A stretch of DNA of 64,000 bases from NC2004 sp050874905. GTDB taxonomy: Bacteria > Bacillota > Clostridia > Lachnospirales > Lachnospiraceae. Made by a program: the position numbers and the translations under genes. This document shows, one piece after another, positions 18,371 to 26,304 of this stretch (positions are counted from its first letter, which is position 1; each line of letters begins with the position of its first letter). The stretch lies in NCBI GenBank assembly GCA_050874905.1, contig JBNMLP010000005.1, positions 80,729 through 144,728 of the forward strand. The letters are read 5' to 3'. The notes below the pieces were generated by a model. It had not been told where the DNA came from. It did not search any database and worked only from the letters and a program-made list of their open reading frames with translations.

Positions 18371-19117
18371 TTACCAAAAACTATGATTTTCTGACCTTAC
18401 TGCCTCGTCAGCAAAAATCCTCTTTCTGATCTTTAACATATCCTCATCCGTTTTGGAGATCACATCCGCGCATCGTCGAAGCTCATTCTCTATTTCCTGT
18501 GCATCCTTTACATCTTTTTTATAACGAAGATGATGGTCGAGACTTGCCCAGAAATCCATAGCGATCGTACGGATCTGTACCTCCACCCGCATCGGTCTTG
18601 TCACATCAGCAAAAAATACCGGAACCTCCAGAATCAAATGCAGACTTCGATAGCCATTTGGTTTTGGATTTTCAATGTAATCCTTCATTTTTACAAGCCG
18701 GATGTCATCCTGACGGATCAACATTCCCGCAATCGTATAAATGTCATCAATAAAAGAACAGATCACACGGATACCGGCAACATCGTTTAAATTGTTTGGA
18801 ATCGAATCCGAACAGATCGGCAGATTCTTGCTTTTTAGCTTCTTTGCAATGCTCTCCGGAGATTTGATCCGGGCATTAATGTGTTCGATCGGATTACGTT
18901 CATAACGCGCACCGAGATCATCATTTAGCACTTCCAGCTTGGTTCTGATCTCACGGATCGCACAATTATACATCATCATCAACTGATCAAATTTCTGCAT
19001 GTATTTTACATTTCCCTGCTGCTTTGGATCAAGCAGAGAGGCAAGAAAATACTCATTCTGATCCTTGTCCCGCATCTGACTGACTGGGAGCAGTTCATTT
19101 TTATTTTCCTTTTCCAT
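18371..19117 (-). CDS. Small alarmone synthetase, RelA/SpoT synthetase domain only
   Basis: A 248-aa GTP pyrophosphokinase that makes (p)ppGpp from ATP and GTP or GDP during stress. Only the synthetase domain is present, with no HD hydrolase and no TGS/ACT regulatory part, as in YjbM/RelQ and YwaC/RelP. Motifs: RIKSPESIAKKLKSK near residue 86, DVAGIRVICSF near residue 112, NPKPNGYRSLHL near residue 150 (substrate Tyr) and VEVQIRTIAMDFWASLDH near residue 179. It is co-transcribed with the MprF-like gene and a Cof phosphatase. I cannot say from sequence whether it is the RelP or RelQ type. Confidence 0.9.
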   Translation of the reverse strand: MEKENKNELLPVSQMRDKDQNEYFLASLLDPKQQGNVKYMQKFDQLMMMYNCAIREIRTKLEVLNDDLGARYERNPIEHINARIKSPESIAKKLKSKNLPICSDSIPNNLNDVAGIRVICSFIDDIYTIAGMLIRQDDIRLVKMKDYIENPKPNGYRSLHLILEVPVFFADVTRPMRVEVQIRTIAMDFWASLDHHLRYKKDVKDAQEIENELRRCADVISKTDEDMLKIRKRIFADEAVRSENHSFW

Positions 19118-19134
19118 TTCTTACTCACTTCTCT

Positions 19135-19956
19135 TTATAGCAAATCAAATCGTTCAAATCCGGCATAGATTCCATCATCAGCAACATCCTTCGTCACTGC
19201 GTCCGCCACTTCCTTAAGTGCCTCCACAGCATTTCCCATTGCAACTCCGATGTGCGCCGTTTGAATCATTTCCATATCATTGACTCCATCCCCAAATGCA
19301 ATCGTATCGGAAAGCTCTTTTCCGGTTAAGGACAAAAATGTCAGAATTCCCTTCGCCTTCGTCATGCCAAGCTCTGACACCTCACCACTGCTCGTTTCCG
19401 ACATAACAATCGAATTTGGCACAATATGATACTGTTCTCCCAAATCCTGTTCCAGTACAGCAAAACGGTATGGGGCATCAAAATACAGCACCTTATTGAC
19501 ACCGGATAATCCCCGGCAGGTATCGATCGTCACCATTTTTCCTAAAAAATCCGGTGCAAGATCCGGGTTTACTTTCAGTCGTTCGTCAATGATCGCCTGC
19601 ACATATTTCATGCCCGCCGCATTTCCATATATCGCATCATTCGTTTCCGAAACATAAGAAATATTTCGTTCCTCCAGATAGGAAAATAGTCTGTCACAGC
19701 TTTCCTGTTCCATCGGGCGGTGAAACAATGTTTTGCCCTGATATAAAATATACGCACCTGCAGAGCCGATCATTCCATCCAAAGCAAGCCCCCAGATTTC
19801 ATCCGGAATCTCTCCTTTGGAACGACCGGTACAAAGCAGTATCGTATGTCCTTTTTGTTTTGCTTTTTTAATTGCCTGTCTGGTACTGTCCGGGATATGT
19901 CCCTTCTGGTCATAGATCGTACCATCAATGTCAAGCAGTATTATCTTTTGTTTCAT
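19135..19956 (-). CDS. Cof-type HAD-IIB phosphatase
   Basis: A 273-aa cytosolic sugar- or flavin-phosphate phosphatase family member. Motif I LLDIDGTIYD starts near residue 7; motif II is LLCTGRSKGEI near residue 39; the C2B cap covers about 80-185; motif III Lys is in ELGMTKAKGI near residue 200; motif IV is AFGDGVNDMEMIQ near residue 221. The substrate is not readable; the family is broadly promiscuous. It lies 18 nt upstream of the alarmone synthetase. Confidence 0.88.
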   Translation of the reverse strand: MKQKIILLDIDGTIYDQKGHIPDSTRQAIKKAKQKGHTILLCTGRSKGEIPDEIWGLALDGMIGSAGAYILYQGKTLFHRPMEQESCDRLFSYLEERNISYVSETNDAIYGNAAGMKYVQAIIDERLKVNPDLAPDFLGKMVTIDTCRGLSGVNKVLYFDAPYRFAVLEQDLGEQYHIVPNSIVMSETSSGEVSELGMTKAKGILTFLSLTGKELSDTIAFGDGVNDMEMIQTAHIGVAMGNAVEALKEVADAVTKDVADDGIYAGFERFDLL

Positions 19957-19978
19957 CTATGCATCTGCTCCTTCCAAC

Positions 19979-20899
19979 TTAAGGGAGAATATGTCCGGCT
20001 GCCATATAAAGGGCATACCATTCTTCTCTCGTTAGTTTTAATCTGGAAGCCGCTATGATCTCATCAAGCCGTTCTTCTTTTGTCGTTCCGGCTACCAACT
20101 GCATATTGGCAGGGTGACGGAAAATCCATGCTGCCGCAATTGCCGTCTTCGACGTATCATAACGTTTTGCCAGTGTTGCCATTACTTCATTCAATGCTTC
20201 AAATTTCGGATCGTCAATAAAGCAACCTTCCATCTGTCCGTACTGGAACGGGCTCCATGCCTGTACTGTGATATTGTGTACACGGCAGTAATCCAGTACA
20301 TAACCATCCCGGTTGATAGCCCCCTGCGAAGTCATATTGTTTTCCAGTCCTGCCGCGATCATATTGGAATGTGGGAGGCTTAACTGCAGCTGATTGATCG
20401 CAATCGGCTGTCTCACATAACGAAGCAGCAGTTCCAACTGCATCGGATTCATATTGGACACACCAAACTTGGCTACCTTTCCCTGCTTCACAAGATAATC
20501 CATCGTATAAGCGATCTCCTCCGGGTCCATCAGTGCATCCGGACGATGCAGGATCAGATAATCCAGATATTCGGTATGAAGCCGTTTCAGACTGGCATCT
20601 ACCGAAGCTACAATGTGTTCTCTGGACAGATCGTACATTTTTCCTGGAACAATCCCGCATTTGCTCTGGATCACAAGCTGTTCCCTGAGTGACATATGCT
20701 GCTTTAAAACCTCACCAAATAACGCTTCACATGCACCTGCATCATAGATATCTGCATGGTCAAAATAATTGGCTCCACGTTCTACCGCGTGCATCACATA
20801 ATGCTCTGCCTCGTCCTTGGTCAGACTGGAAAAACGCATCATTCCAACTACAACCGCCGGATTCTTCTCCATATTTTTTCCAATTCGGATCATCTTCAT
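19979..20899 (-). CDS. Aldo/keto reductase, YdhF-like
   Basis: A 306-aa NAD(P)H-dependent oxidoreductase with a TIM barrel. Catalytic tetrad candidates are Asp and Tyr in NYFDHADIYDAG near residue 47, Lys in VIQSKCGIV near residue 79 and His in LILHRPDALMDP near residue 117. The cofactor loop near residue 267 is VAGTTKEERLDEII. The physiological substrate is unknown. The start at 20897-20899 was chosen because AGGAGG lies 8 nt ahead of it; the GTG three codons upstream overlaps that SD. Confidence 0.88.
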   Translation of the reverse strand: MKMIRIGKNMEKNPAVVVGMMRFSSLTKDEAEHYVMHAVERGANYFDHADIYDAGACEALFGEVLKQHMSLREQLVIQSKCGIVPGKMYDLSREHIVASVDASLKRLHTEYLDYLILHRPDALMDPEEIAYTMDYLVKQGKVAKFGVSNMNPMQLELLLRYVRQPIAINQLQLSLPHSNMIAAGLENNMTSQGAINRDGYVLDYCRVHNITVQAWSPFQYGQMEGCFIDDPKFEALNEVMATLAKRYDTSKTAIAAAWIFRHPANMQLVAGTTKEERLDEIIAASRLKLTREEWYALYMAAGHILP

Positions 20900-20946
20900 A
20901 ACCAACACCTCCTATGCTGTCTTCCTCTGTGTTTTCTGTTATGTTA

Positions 20947-21759
20947 TTAGTTTCCCGCTGCCTCTGAAGTTGTCTCAGTTGTTGCGGCATCGGATCCCTG
21001 TCCGGTAGAATTGTAGGTCTGGTATACAATAGACCACTTATCATCCACCTTTACAACGGCAAATAACAGTGGCATTGTATTCGACTCTCCATTTCCGGAA
21101 AGCGTCATATCAGCAGCCACCCAGTAACCACTTGTAAAATCAAGTGTTACGCTATAGGTGCTTTCCAAGTCTGATTTCAGAGCAGAAATATCACTGGAAG
21201 AAATTTTTGCTACCTCTCCCATTTTATAACTTGCTTTCCAGTCCTTACCAAGCGAGTCGGAAAAACTGCTTTCTATGTTTTCCCAGATCTTGTCTGCCGT
21301 AGTGTCTTTTAGCAGCGCATCCTGCATAAACTGTGGATATGTTTCTAAAATCTTGTTGACATCCTTTTCTTCATAGCCCTTCATATACTGCTCTACTACT
21401 TTAGAAAATGCTTCCTTTCCGGCTGTCTGATTACCGCCAAAATAAAGAGCAGCCACAACTCCGGCGATCGCAAGCATACCAACGATCACAACAATGGCGA
21501 TCACCATCGGGAGCTTGCTTTTCGGGATCTCATCCTCCTCGTCCTCTTTCTTTTCCTGCTTCGCAAGATCCGCCTTCTTGGCTTCTCCAGCTTCCTTTGC
21601 TGCCTTTAATGCTGCTTCCAAATCCTCTTTGGAAGCCTCTACCTCTTCTTCCAGCTTCTCTGCCGCCTCCATAGATGCTTCTTTATTTTCTTCCTCCGCG
21701 CAAAACGGACATGCCGTCAACGAATCCTCATACTCTTTTCCACATTTTTCACAAACCAT
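20947..21759 (-). CDS. Zinc-ribbon, single-pass membrane protein of unknown function
   Basis: A 270-aa protein. Residues 1-21 form a zinc ribbon (MVCEKCGKEY...ACPFC: two Cys-X2-Cys knuckles). Residues about 24-78 are Glu/Lys/Ala-rich and probably coiled coil, 85-110 is one membrane helix, and 115-255 is an extracytosolic alpha/beta domain that looks NTF2/DUF4878-like (EAFSKVVEQYMKGYEEKD...WSIVYQTYN). The last residues are Thr/Ser-rich. It is the first gene of the leftward operon. The fold suggests a sensor or scaffold linking cytosol and surface, but this is inference only. Confidence 0.7.
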   Translation of the reverse strand: MVCEKCGKEYEDSLTACPFCAEEENKEASMEAAEKLEEEVEASKEDLEAALKAAKEAGEAKKADLAKQEKKEDEEDEIPKSKLPMVIAIVVIVGMLAIAGVVAALYFGGNQTAGKEAFSKVVEQYMKGYEEKDVNKILETYPQFMQDALLKDTTADKIWENIESSFSDSLGKDWKASYKMGEVAKISSSDISALKSDLESTYSVTLDFTSGYWVAADMTLSGNGESNTMPLLFAVVKVDDKWSIVYQTYNSTGQGSDAATTETTSEAAGN

Positions 21760-21821
21760 ATCGTTCTCCTTTATCTACTCTTTTTTATGCAGTCATTCTT
21801 TTTCTCTGCACATACATAGAT

Positions 21822-21830
21822 ATTATAACA
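21822..21830 (-). promoter_or_regulatory. Extended -10 promoter of the leftward 21.8-12.1 kb operon
   Basis: Minus strand TGTTATAAT: a perfect TATAAT with the TGn extension, about 65 nt before the zinc-ribbon ATG. A weak TTTCGA lies 17 nt upstream of the -10. Confidence 0.55.
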
Positions 21831-21869
21831 CAGGAGCATCATAATCGAAAGATGTTGACGAAGCATTTC

Positions 21870-21898
21870 TTGAGATTTTCACAAATATATGGTATGGT
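21870..21898 (+). promoter_or_regulatory. Promoter of the HisRS-like gene
   Basis: TTGAGA, 17 nt, TATGGT. It gives a leader of about 40 nt, too short for a T-box, so the gene does not appear to be controlled by uncharged tRNA-His. Confidence 0.6.
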
Positions 21899-21943
21899 TA
21901 GGATGATTTTATGATGAGTTACATATTTAAAGGAGATTATCAT

Positions 21944-23182
21944 ATGAAAGCAACACCATTAAAAGGAACCCGTGACTATCTTCCAAAGGAAGCACAAATG
22001 CGGGATTATCTGCAAAACATCATTTTAGAAACGTACCGGGATGCCGGATTTATGCGTATCACCACCCCGATCATCGAGGATGCCCAAAACCTCGACAAAA
22101 GCGATGGTGGTGAAAATTTAAACCTGATCTTTAAGATCTTAAAGCGCGGAGACAAGCTAACAAAAGCATTAGCCTCTGACCCGAATGAGAAAACACTCTG
22201 TGATATGGGACTACGCTATGATCTGACACTTCCCCTTTCCCGTTACTATGCCAATAACCGCAACGAACTGATGACACCATTTAAGGTGATCCAGATGGAT
22301 CGCGTTTACCGTGCGGAACGTCCACAAAAAGGAAGACTCCGTGAATTTATGCAGTGTGATATCGACATTATCGGAAATGCCAGTACAGATGCCGAGATTG
22401 AACTGATCCTTACTACAACCAAAGCATTAAAACGTATCGGCATTGATCAGTTTACGGTAAAGATCAACGACCGCCGCATTTTAAAAAGCATCTTTTCTTA
22501 TGCAGGCTTTGCAGAAGAAGATAACGAAAAACTTGCCATTATTTTTGACAAGTTGGACAAGATTGGACTTGAAGGTGTCGAAAAGGAAATGCAGGATGCC
22601 GCCTTTGATCCGGAAGCGATCAGCCGTTTTCTCTCCCTCTTTGAAAGCGGAAGCTTAACGATCGATACGATCGCCTCTGTATGTGATGCTGCCTACGTCA
22701 ATGATGTCAAACACATTATAGATACCGTAAAAGCTGCTTCTGACAACGCCTTTGATATTGTATTTACCCCATCTTTAGTCCGTGGTCAGGGATATTATAC
22801 CGGAACTATCTTTGAGGTAGAAGCAGAAGGCTATTCCGGAGCCTGTGCCGGAGGCGGACGCTATGACAACCTGATCGGCAAATTCCTAAACGAAGACATT
22901 CCGGCCGTTGGATTCTCCATCGGTTTTGAGCGTATTTTCGGCATTTTAATGGAAAAGGAATACGCTATTCCGGGACAGAAAAAGCGGATTGCTCTCTTCT
23001 ATAATGAAGAAGACTATATAGAGGCATTAAAGGAAGCAGAAACACTTCGTAAAGACTATATGGTTTCCGTTTTTGCCCGTCCGAAAAAGCTCGGCAAGTT
23101 TTTAGGCAAGTTAGAAGCCCAGGAGTTTGATGGATACAAAGTATTTGGAGAAGCTGACGGTGTCAAGTTATTTGACCGTTAA
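21944..23182 (+). CDS. Histidyl-tRNA synthetase-like protein (HisS or paralogue)
   Basis: A 412-aa class II synthetase fold. Motif 1 lies around the N-terminal GTRDYLPKE, motif 2 is YRAERPQKGRLREFMQCDID near residue 112, and the His-specific loops are LVRGQGYYTGT near residue 273 and AGGGRYDNL near residue 293. Motif 3 is GFSIGFERIFGIL near residue 316. The active site therefore looks intact, unlike typical HisZ. The C-terminal anticodon-binding domain is only about 75 residues, shorter than the usual ~95. It could be the cell's HisRS or a second, specialised copy. SD AAAGGAG lies 8 nt before this ATG, so the 11 codons upstream are excluded. Confidence 0.8.
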   Translation: MKATPLKGTRDYLPKEAQMRDYLQNIILETYRDAGFMRITTPIIEDAQNLDKSDGGENLNLIFKILKRGDKLTKALASDPNEKTLCDMGLRYDLTLPLSRYYANNRNELMTPFKVIQMDRVYRAERPQKGRLREFMQCDIDIIGNASTDAEIELILTTTKALKRIGIDQFTVKINDRRILKSIFSYAGFAEEDNEKLAIIFDKLDKIGLEGVEKEMQDAAFDPEAISRFLSLFESGSLTIDTIASVCDAAYVNDVKHIIDTVKAASDNAFDIVFTPSLVRGQGYYTGTIFEVEAEGYSGACAGGGRYDNLIGKFLNEDIPAVGFSIGFERIFGILMEKEYAIPGQKKRIALFYNEEDYIEALKEAETLRKDYMVSVFARPKKLGKFLGKLEAQEFDGYKVFGEADGVKLFDR

Positions 23183-23203
23183 TGTGCCTAGATCCAACTT
23201 GTC

Positions 23204-23232
23204 TTGACCTTTTTCTACGTTAGTGCTACTAT
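23204..23232 (+). promoter_or_regulatory. Promoter of ptb
   Basis: TTGACC, 17 nt, TACTAT with a TG one base ahead of the -10 (extended -10). It lies about 45 nt before the ptb ATG, right after the HisRS-like stop. Confidence 0.7.
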
Positions 23233-23275
23233 AATAAATGGAAAATTTTAATCAATATTAAATGAGGTGTAAAAA

Positions 23276-24187
23276 ATGAGTAAGACATTTGACGATTTAT
23301 TATCAAAGGTTGCTTCCTGCAGTCTGAAAAAGCTTTCTGTTGCCAATGCCGCAGATGATGCTGTCATTGATGCCGTACGTGCTGCAAAAGACAGAAACAT
23401 CGCAGATGCGATCTTAGTCGGAAACGAAACAGAGATCAAAAAGATTGCTGCCGATAAAGGTATCGATATCAGTGATTTTGAGATCATCCATGAGGAGGAT
23501 CCGATTGCGGCTGCAAGAACCGCTGTGAAACTTGTTCATGACGGAAAGGCCGACATGTATATGAAGGGATTGATCGATACCAAGTCCTTCTTAAAGAGCG
23601 TATTAGACAAGGAAGTCGGCCTTCGTACAGACAAGACCTTATCTCACGTATGTGTATTTGAAATCAAAGGCTGCGACCGTCTGTTATTCTTAACCGACGT
23701 TGCATTTGTTCCTTATCCTGATTTAGAGACAAAGGTACATATCATCGAGAATACTGTAGAGATTGCACAGGCTTGTGGTATCGAGTGTCCAAAGGTTGCT
23801 CCGATCGCTGCTGTTGAGGTAGTAAATCCAAAAATGCCTGTTACTGTAGAGGCTGACCAGTTGACAAAGATGTGTGAAGAAGGAAAGATCAAGAACTGTA
23901 TCGTAGACGGACCGCTCTCTTTTGACCTTGCTTATGACAAAGAAGCTGCAAAACACAAAGGCGCAGAGGGACGCAAGATTGTTGGCGATGCAGATATTCT
24001 TCTGTTCCCGGACATCCATGCCGGAAATATCACATACAAAGCACTGGTACACTGTGCTTCTGTGAAAAACGGTAACATTTTAACCGGAACAAAGAAACCG
24101 GTTATCTTAACTTCTCGTTCCGATGACTTCGAGACAAAAGTAAATTCCATTGCTCTTGCTGCTGTTGTTGCAGAGGAATTAAAGTAA
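23276..24187 (+). CDS. ptb: Phosphate butyryltransferase (or related phosphate acyltransferase)
   Basis: A 303-aa enzyme of the phosphate acetyl/butyryltransferase family, exchanging the CoA of butyryl-CoA for phosphate. Family stretches include ILVGNETEIKKIA near residue 43, ADMYMKGLIDTKSFLKSVL near residue 93, DVAFVPYPDLETK near residue 142, VDGPLSFDLAYD near residue 212 and DILLFPDIHAGNITYKAL near residue 240. Length and these motifs favour Ptb over Pta. The usual partner butyrate kinase is not next to it. SD GAGGTG lies 8 nt before the ATG. Acyl specificity cannot be proven from sequence. Confidence 0.85.
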   Translation: MSKTFDDLLSKVASCSLKKLSVANAADDAVIDAVRAAKDRNIADAILVGNETEIKKIAADKGIDISDFEIIHEEDPIAAARTAVKLVHDGKADMYMKGLIDTKSFLKSVLDKEVGLRTDKTLSHVCVFEIKGCDRLLFLTDVAFVPYPDLETKVHIIENTVEIAQACGIECPKVAPIAAVEVVNPKMPVTVEADQLTKMCEEGKIKNCIVDGPLSFDLAYDKEAAKHKGAEGRKIVGDADILLFPDIHAGNITYKALVHCASVKNGNILTGTKKPVILTSRSDDFETKVNSIALAAVVAEELK

Positions 24188-24221
24188 TCAGTTTTTACAC
24201 AATAAGAATGGGGATGGTATT

Positions 24222-24392
24222 ATGAGCAGTGAACTGCGCGTTAGAGATTCTTTCAGATTATGGTTATCGGAAGAACTTCGTATTCTTTCATTCCAGTGTC
24301 TAAAGCATTTCAAACAATTGATCTTTTCCAGTGAGGACAACCTATTTAAGTATGTCTATCAGCAAGTGGAAAAAGGTTACAAAGTTCGTTAG
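24222..24392 (+). CDS. Small protein of 56 aa, unknown function
   Basis: A short gene between ptb and its terminator. ATG at 24222-24224, TAG at 24390-24392. It begins MSSELRVRDSFRLWLSEEL and ends YQQVEKGYKVR. A purine-rich GGGGATGG lies about 8 nt upstream. Composition is amphipathic and helical with many charged and aromatic residues, one Cys (26) and no membrane segment. It sits 34 nt after ptb and directly before the terminator, so it is probably the last gene of the ptb transcript. No family recognised. Support is position, codon-like composition and the ribosome site. Confidence 0.6.
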   Translation: MSSELRVRDSFRLWLSEELRILSFQCLKHFKQLIFSSEDNLFKYVYQQVEKGYKVR

Positions 24393-24398
24393 AAAAGC

Positions 24399-24433
24399 AA
24401 AAAAATGACTGTCATTTGGCAGTCATTTTTTTG
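24399..24433. terminator. Bidirectional terminator between ptb operon and the EAL gene
   Basis: Stem ATGACTG/CAGTCAT extended by A and T runs on both sides. It can stop the rightward ptb transcript and the leftward EAL transcript, whose stop codon is 10 nt away. Confidence 0.9.
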
Positions 24434-24442
24434 CTTAAAATT

Positions 24443-26134
24443 TCATGCTTCTTTCTCCTCTTCTTCCGGGAAAGCAAGTTTTTCAAATTCATCCAGCGGC
24501 AATGGTTTGGAAAAATAAAATCCCTGTGCTACCGTACAGCCTTTTTCGTGTAAGAAATCAGCCTGTTCCTTTGTCTCCACCCCTTCTGCTACGGTGTCTA
24601 AACCAAGCTCATCAGACATGGAAATAATATGAGCTACAATTGCCTTACCACGATTACTCTCCAAAAATTCAGACAAAAATGCCCGATCGATCTTTAGCAC
24701 ATCAAACCGTGTATTCTTCAGCATATTAAGGGAAGAATAACCGGAACCGAAATCATCCATCAGCATCGTAAATCCTGCTTTCTTGAAGGATTCAATATAT
24801 TCGGCAACTTCCTCATTCTCTGTTGTCTCCGTAATCTCCAGTTGAAGCAGACGAATTGGAATGTGATATTTCTCCACAAGGTTTGAAATATAGGCTACCG
24901 TATCCACCTTCTGCAGATAGGTACGGGAAATATTGATAGAGATCGGAATCGGCTTCTTGCCCTCTCTGATCCATCTTGCCAGCGTCATGCAGGCATATTC
25001 CCAGATATATTCATCCACCTTCAAAATAAAACCATTCTGCTCAAATAACGGAATAAAATCATTCGGCGGGATCAGTCCCTTTACCGGATGCAGCCAGCGC
25101 ACCAACGCTTCTGCTCCAATGATCACAGGATGAGAAGAAAAATCATACTTTGGCTGTAAATACATTACGAACTCGCCGTTGGCCAACGCTTCCTCTTCCA
25201 CTTGTTCAATCGCATCCACTGTTTTGATCGTGGATTTTAAATTGGCATCATAAAATGCAATATTCTCCAATACATTTCCTTTGATGGAAAGTCTCGCAAT
25301 TCCTGCTTCATCACAGTAGGAACGTGCTGACATATACCGATCGTCACTGATACTGACACCATAAGTCAGCTTATAACGGATCTGCTTGTAGCGACAGATC
25401 TTTTCATCAATGCTATGGATAAAATCAATGACTTCCTCTCTGGAAGAGTATGGCATAACCACTAAAAACTGGTCGGATGCATAACGGATATGCAATTGAT
25501 CATCGTTACATAACAGATCTAAGGTATTGGAAATGTAAGAAAGCACTTCATCCCCTACCTCAATACCATAAGTATCATTGATCAGCTTAAATTTGTTGAC
25601 ATCAAACTGCACATAAGCAAACCGTTGTTCTTCGGGATAACGCTCCATAAACATTCCTACCCGTTTAAAGAAAAAGCTGGGATTTTTATCTGAGGTAAAC
25701 TGCACTAAAATACTGTTATTTACCTTCTCCTGCTCTGTCAATGGTCGGAATTTACCTGTTAATTCACTGATCTTCCCCTCATCATCCAGCTTAAAGAAAC
25801 ATACCACACGCACGGTTTCCATCTCAGACTGTGCCGTCCGCATCCGGAAACTGATCGACATCTCTTCCATGTGGATCGGTTCTTCCATTCCCTGTTTGAT
25901 TCGCTGATAAAATGTTTCAAAGCGGTAATAGTCATCCGGATGTATCACATCCGTCGCCATCATCAAAGGAAACAGCCGTGTATCCTGCCCCTGCAGCTGT
26001 GCCGGGAGCACCTGATTGGCTTCAATATACCAAGTATCCATCTCCTTGTTGTAATAAAAATATACCGTATCACGGTGAATTCTACACATGTCGCGAAGAT
26101 TTTTCTGACACGCTTCATATGTCAGCTCTTCCAT
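24443..26134 (-). CDS. c-di-GMP phosphodiesterase, degenerate GGDEF plus intact EAL
   Basis: A 563-aa cytosolic protein. Residues about 10-130 resemble a PAS sensor domain. A GGDEF domain follows (about 165-300), but its signature reads ASDQF (219-223), so cyclase activity is unlikely. The EAL domain (about 315-555) keeps the key motifs: EALVRW (342-347), NISRTYL, LEITET, DDFGSGYSSL, KIDRAFL and AEGVETKEQ. It should hydrolyse c-di-GMP to pGpG, perhaps with the degenerate GGDEF as a GTP sensor as in some family members. SD GGAGGG lies ahead of the ATG. Promoter and palindrome at 26172-26200. Confidence 0.9.
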   Translation of the reverse strand: MEELTYEACQKNLRDMCRIHRDTVYFYYNKEMDTWYIEANQVLPAQLQGQDTRLFPLMMATDVIHPDDYYRFETFYQRIKQGMEEPIHMEEMSISFRMRTAQSEMETVRVVCFFKLDDEGKISELTGKFRPLTEQEKVNNSILVQFTSDKNPSFFFKRVGMFMERYPEEQRFAYVQFDVNKFKLINDTYGIEVGDEVLSYISNTLDLLCNDDQLHIRYASDQFLVVMPYSSREEVIDFIHSIDEKICRYKQIRYKLTYGVSISDDRYMSARSYCDEAGIARLSIKGNVLENIAFYDANLKSTIKTVDAIEQVEEEALANGEFVMYLQPKYDFSSHPVIIGAEALVRWLHPVKGLIPPNDFIPLFEQNGFILKVDEYIWEYACMTLARWIREGKKPIPISINISRTYLQKVDTVAYISNLVEKYHIPIRLLQLEITETTENEEVAEYIESFKKAGFTMLMDDFGSGYSSLNMLKNTRFDVLKIDRAFLSEFLESNRGKAIVAHIISMSDELGLDTVAEGVETKEQADFLHEKGCTVAQGFYFSKPLPLDEFEKLAFPEEEEKEA

Positions 26135-26171
26135 GGTGTCCCTCCTTCCCTTTTAAAACCATATCACTGAA

Positions 26172-26200
26172 ATTCTATTTATATTGTGAAATGTTCACAA
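26172..26200 (-). promoter_or_regulatory. EAL-gene promoter overlapping a Rex/CRP-like palindrome
   Basis: Minus strand TTGTGA, 17 nt, TAGAAT. The -35 lies in the perfect palindrome TTGTGAA-ATG-TTCACAA (26184-26200). This resembles Rex boxes (TTGTGAA-N4-TTCACAA) but has three spacer bases, not four. Another TATAAT-like -10 lies at about 26240-26250, so the exact start is open. Confidence 0.5.
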
Positions 26201-26304
26201 ATCTTTCTCATTTACCGAATTTTTCCAAAATCCATGTACCATTATACTAAATATCACAGGAAAAAGGAAGCGAAAAAACACAGTTTCAACAAATAATTTT
26301 CTGC

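Noticed and set aside
26184..26200. Canonical Rex box
   Set aside because: Half-sites match, but the spacer is 3 nt rather than 4, so it is kept only as a candidate.
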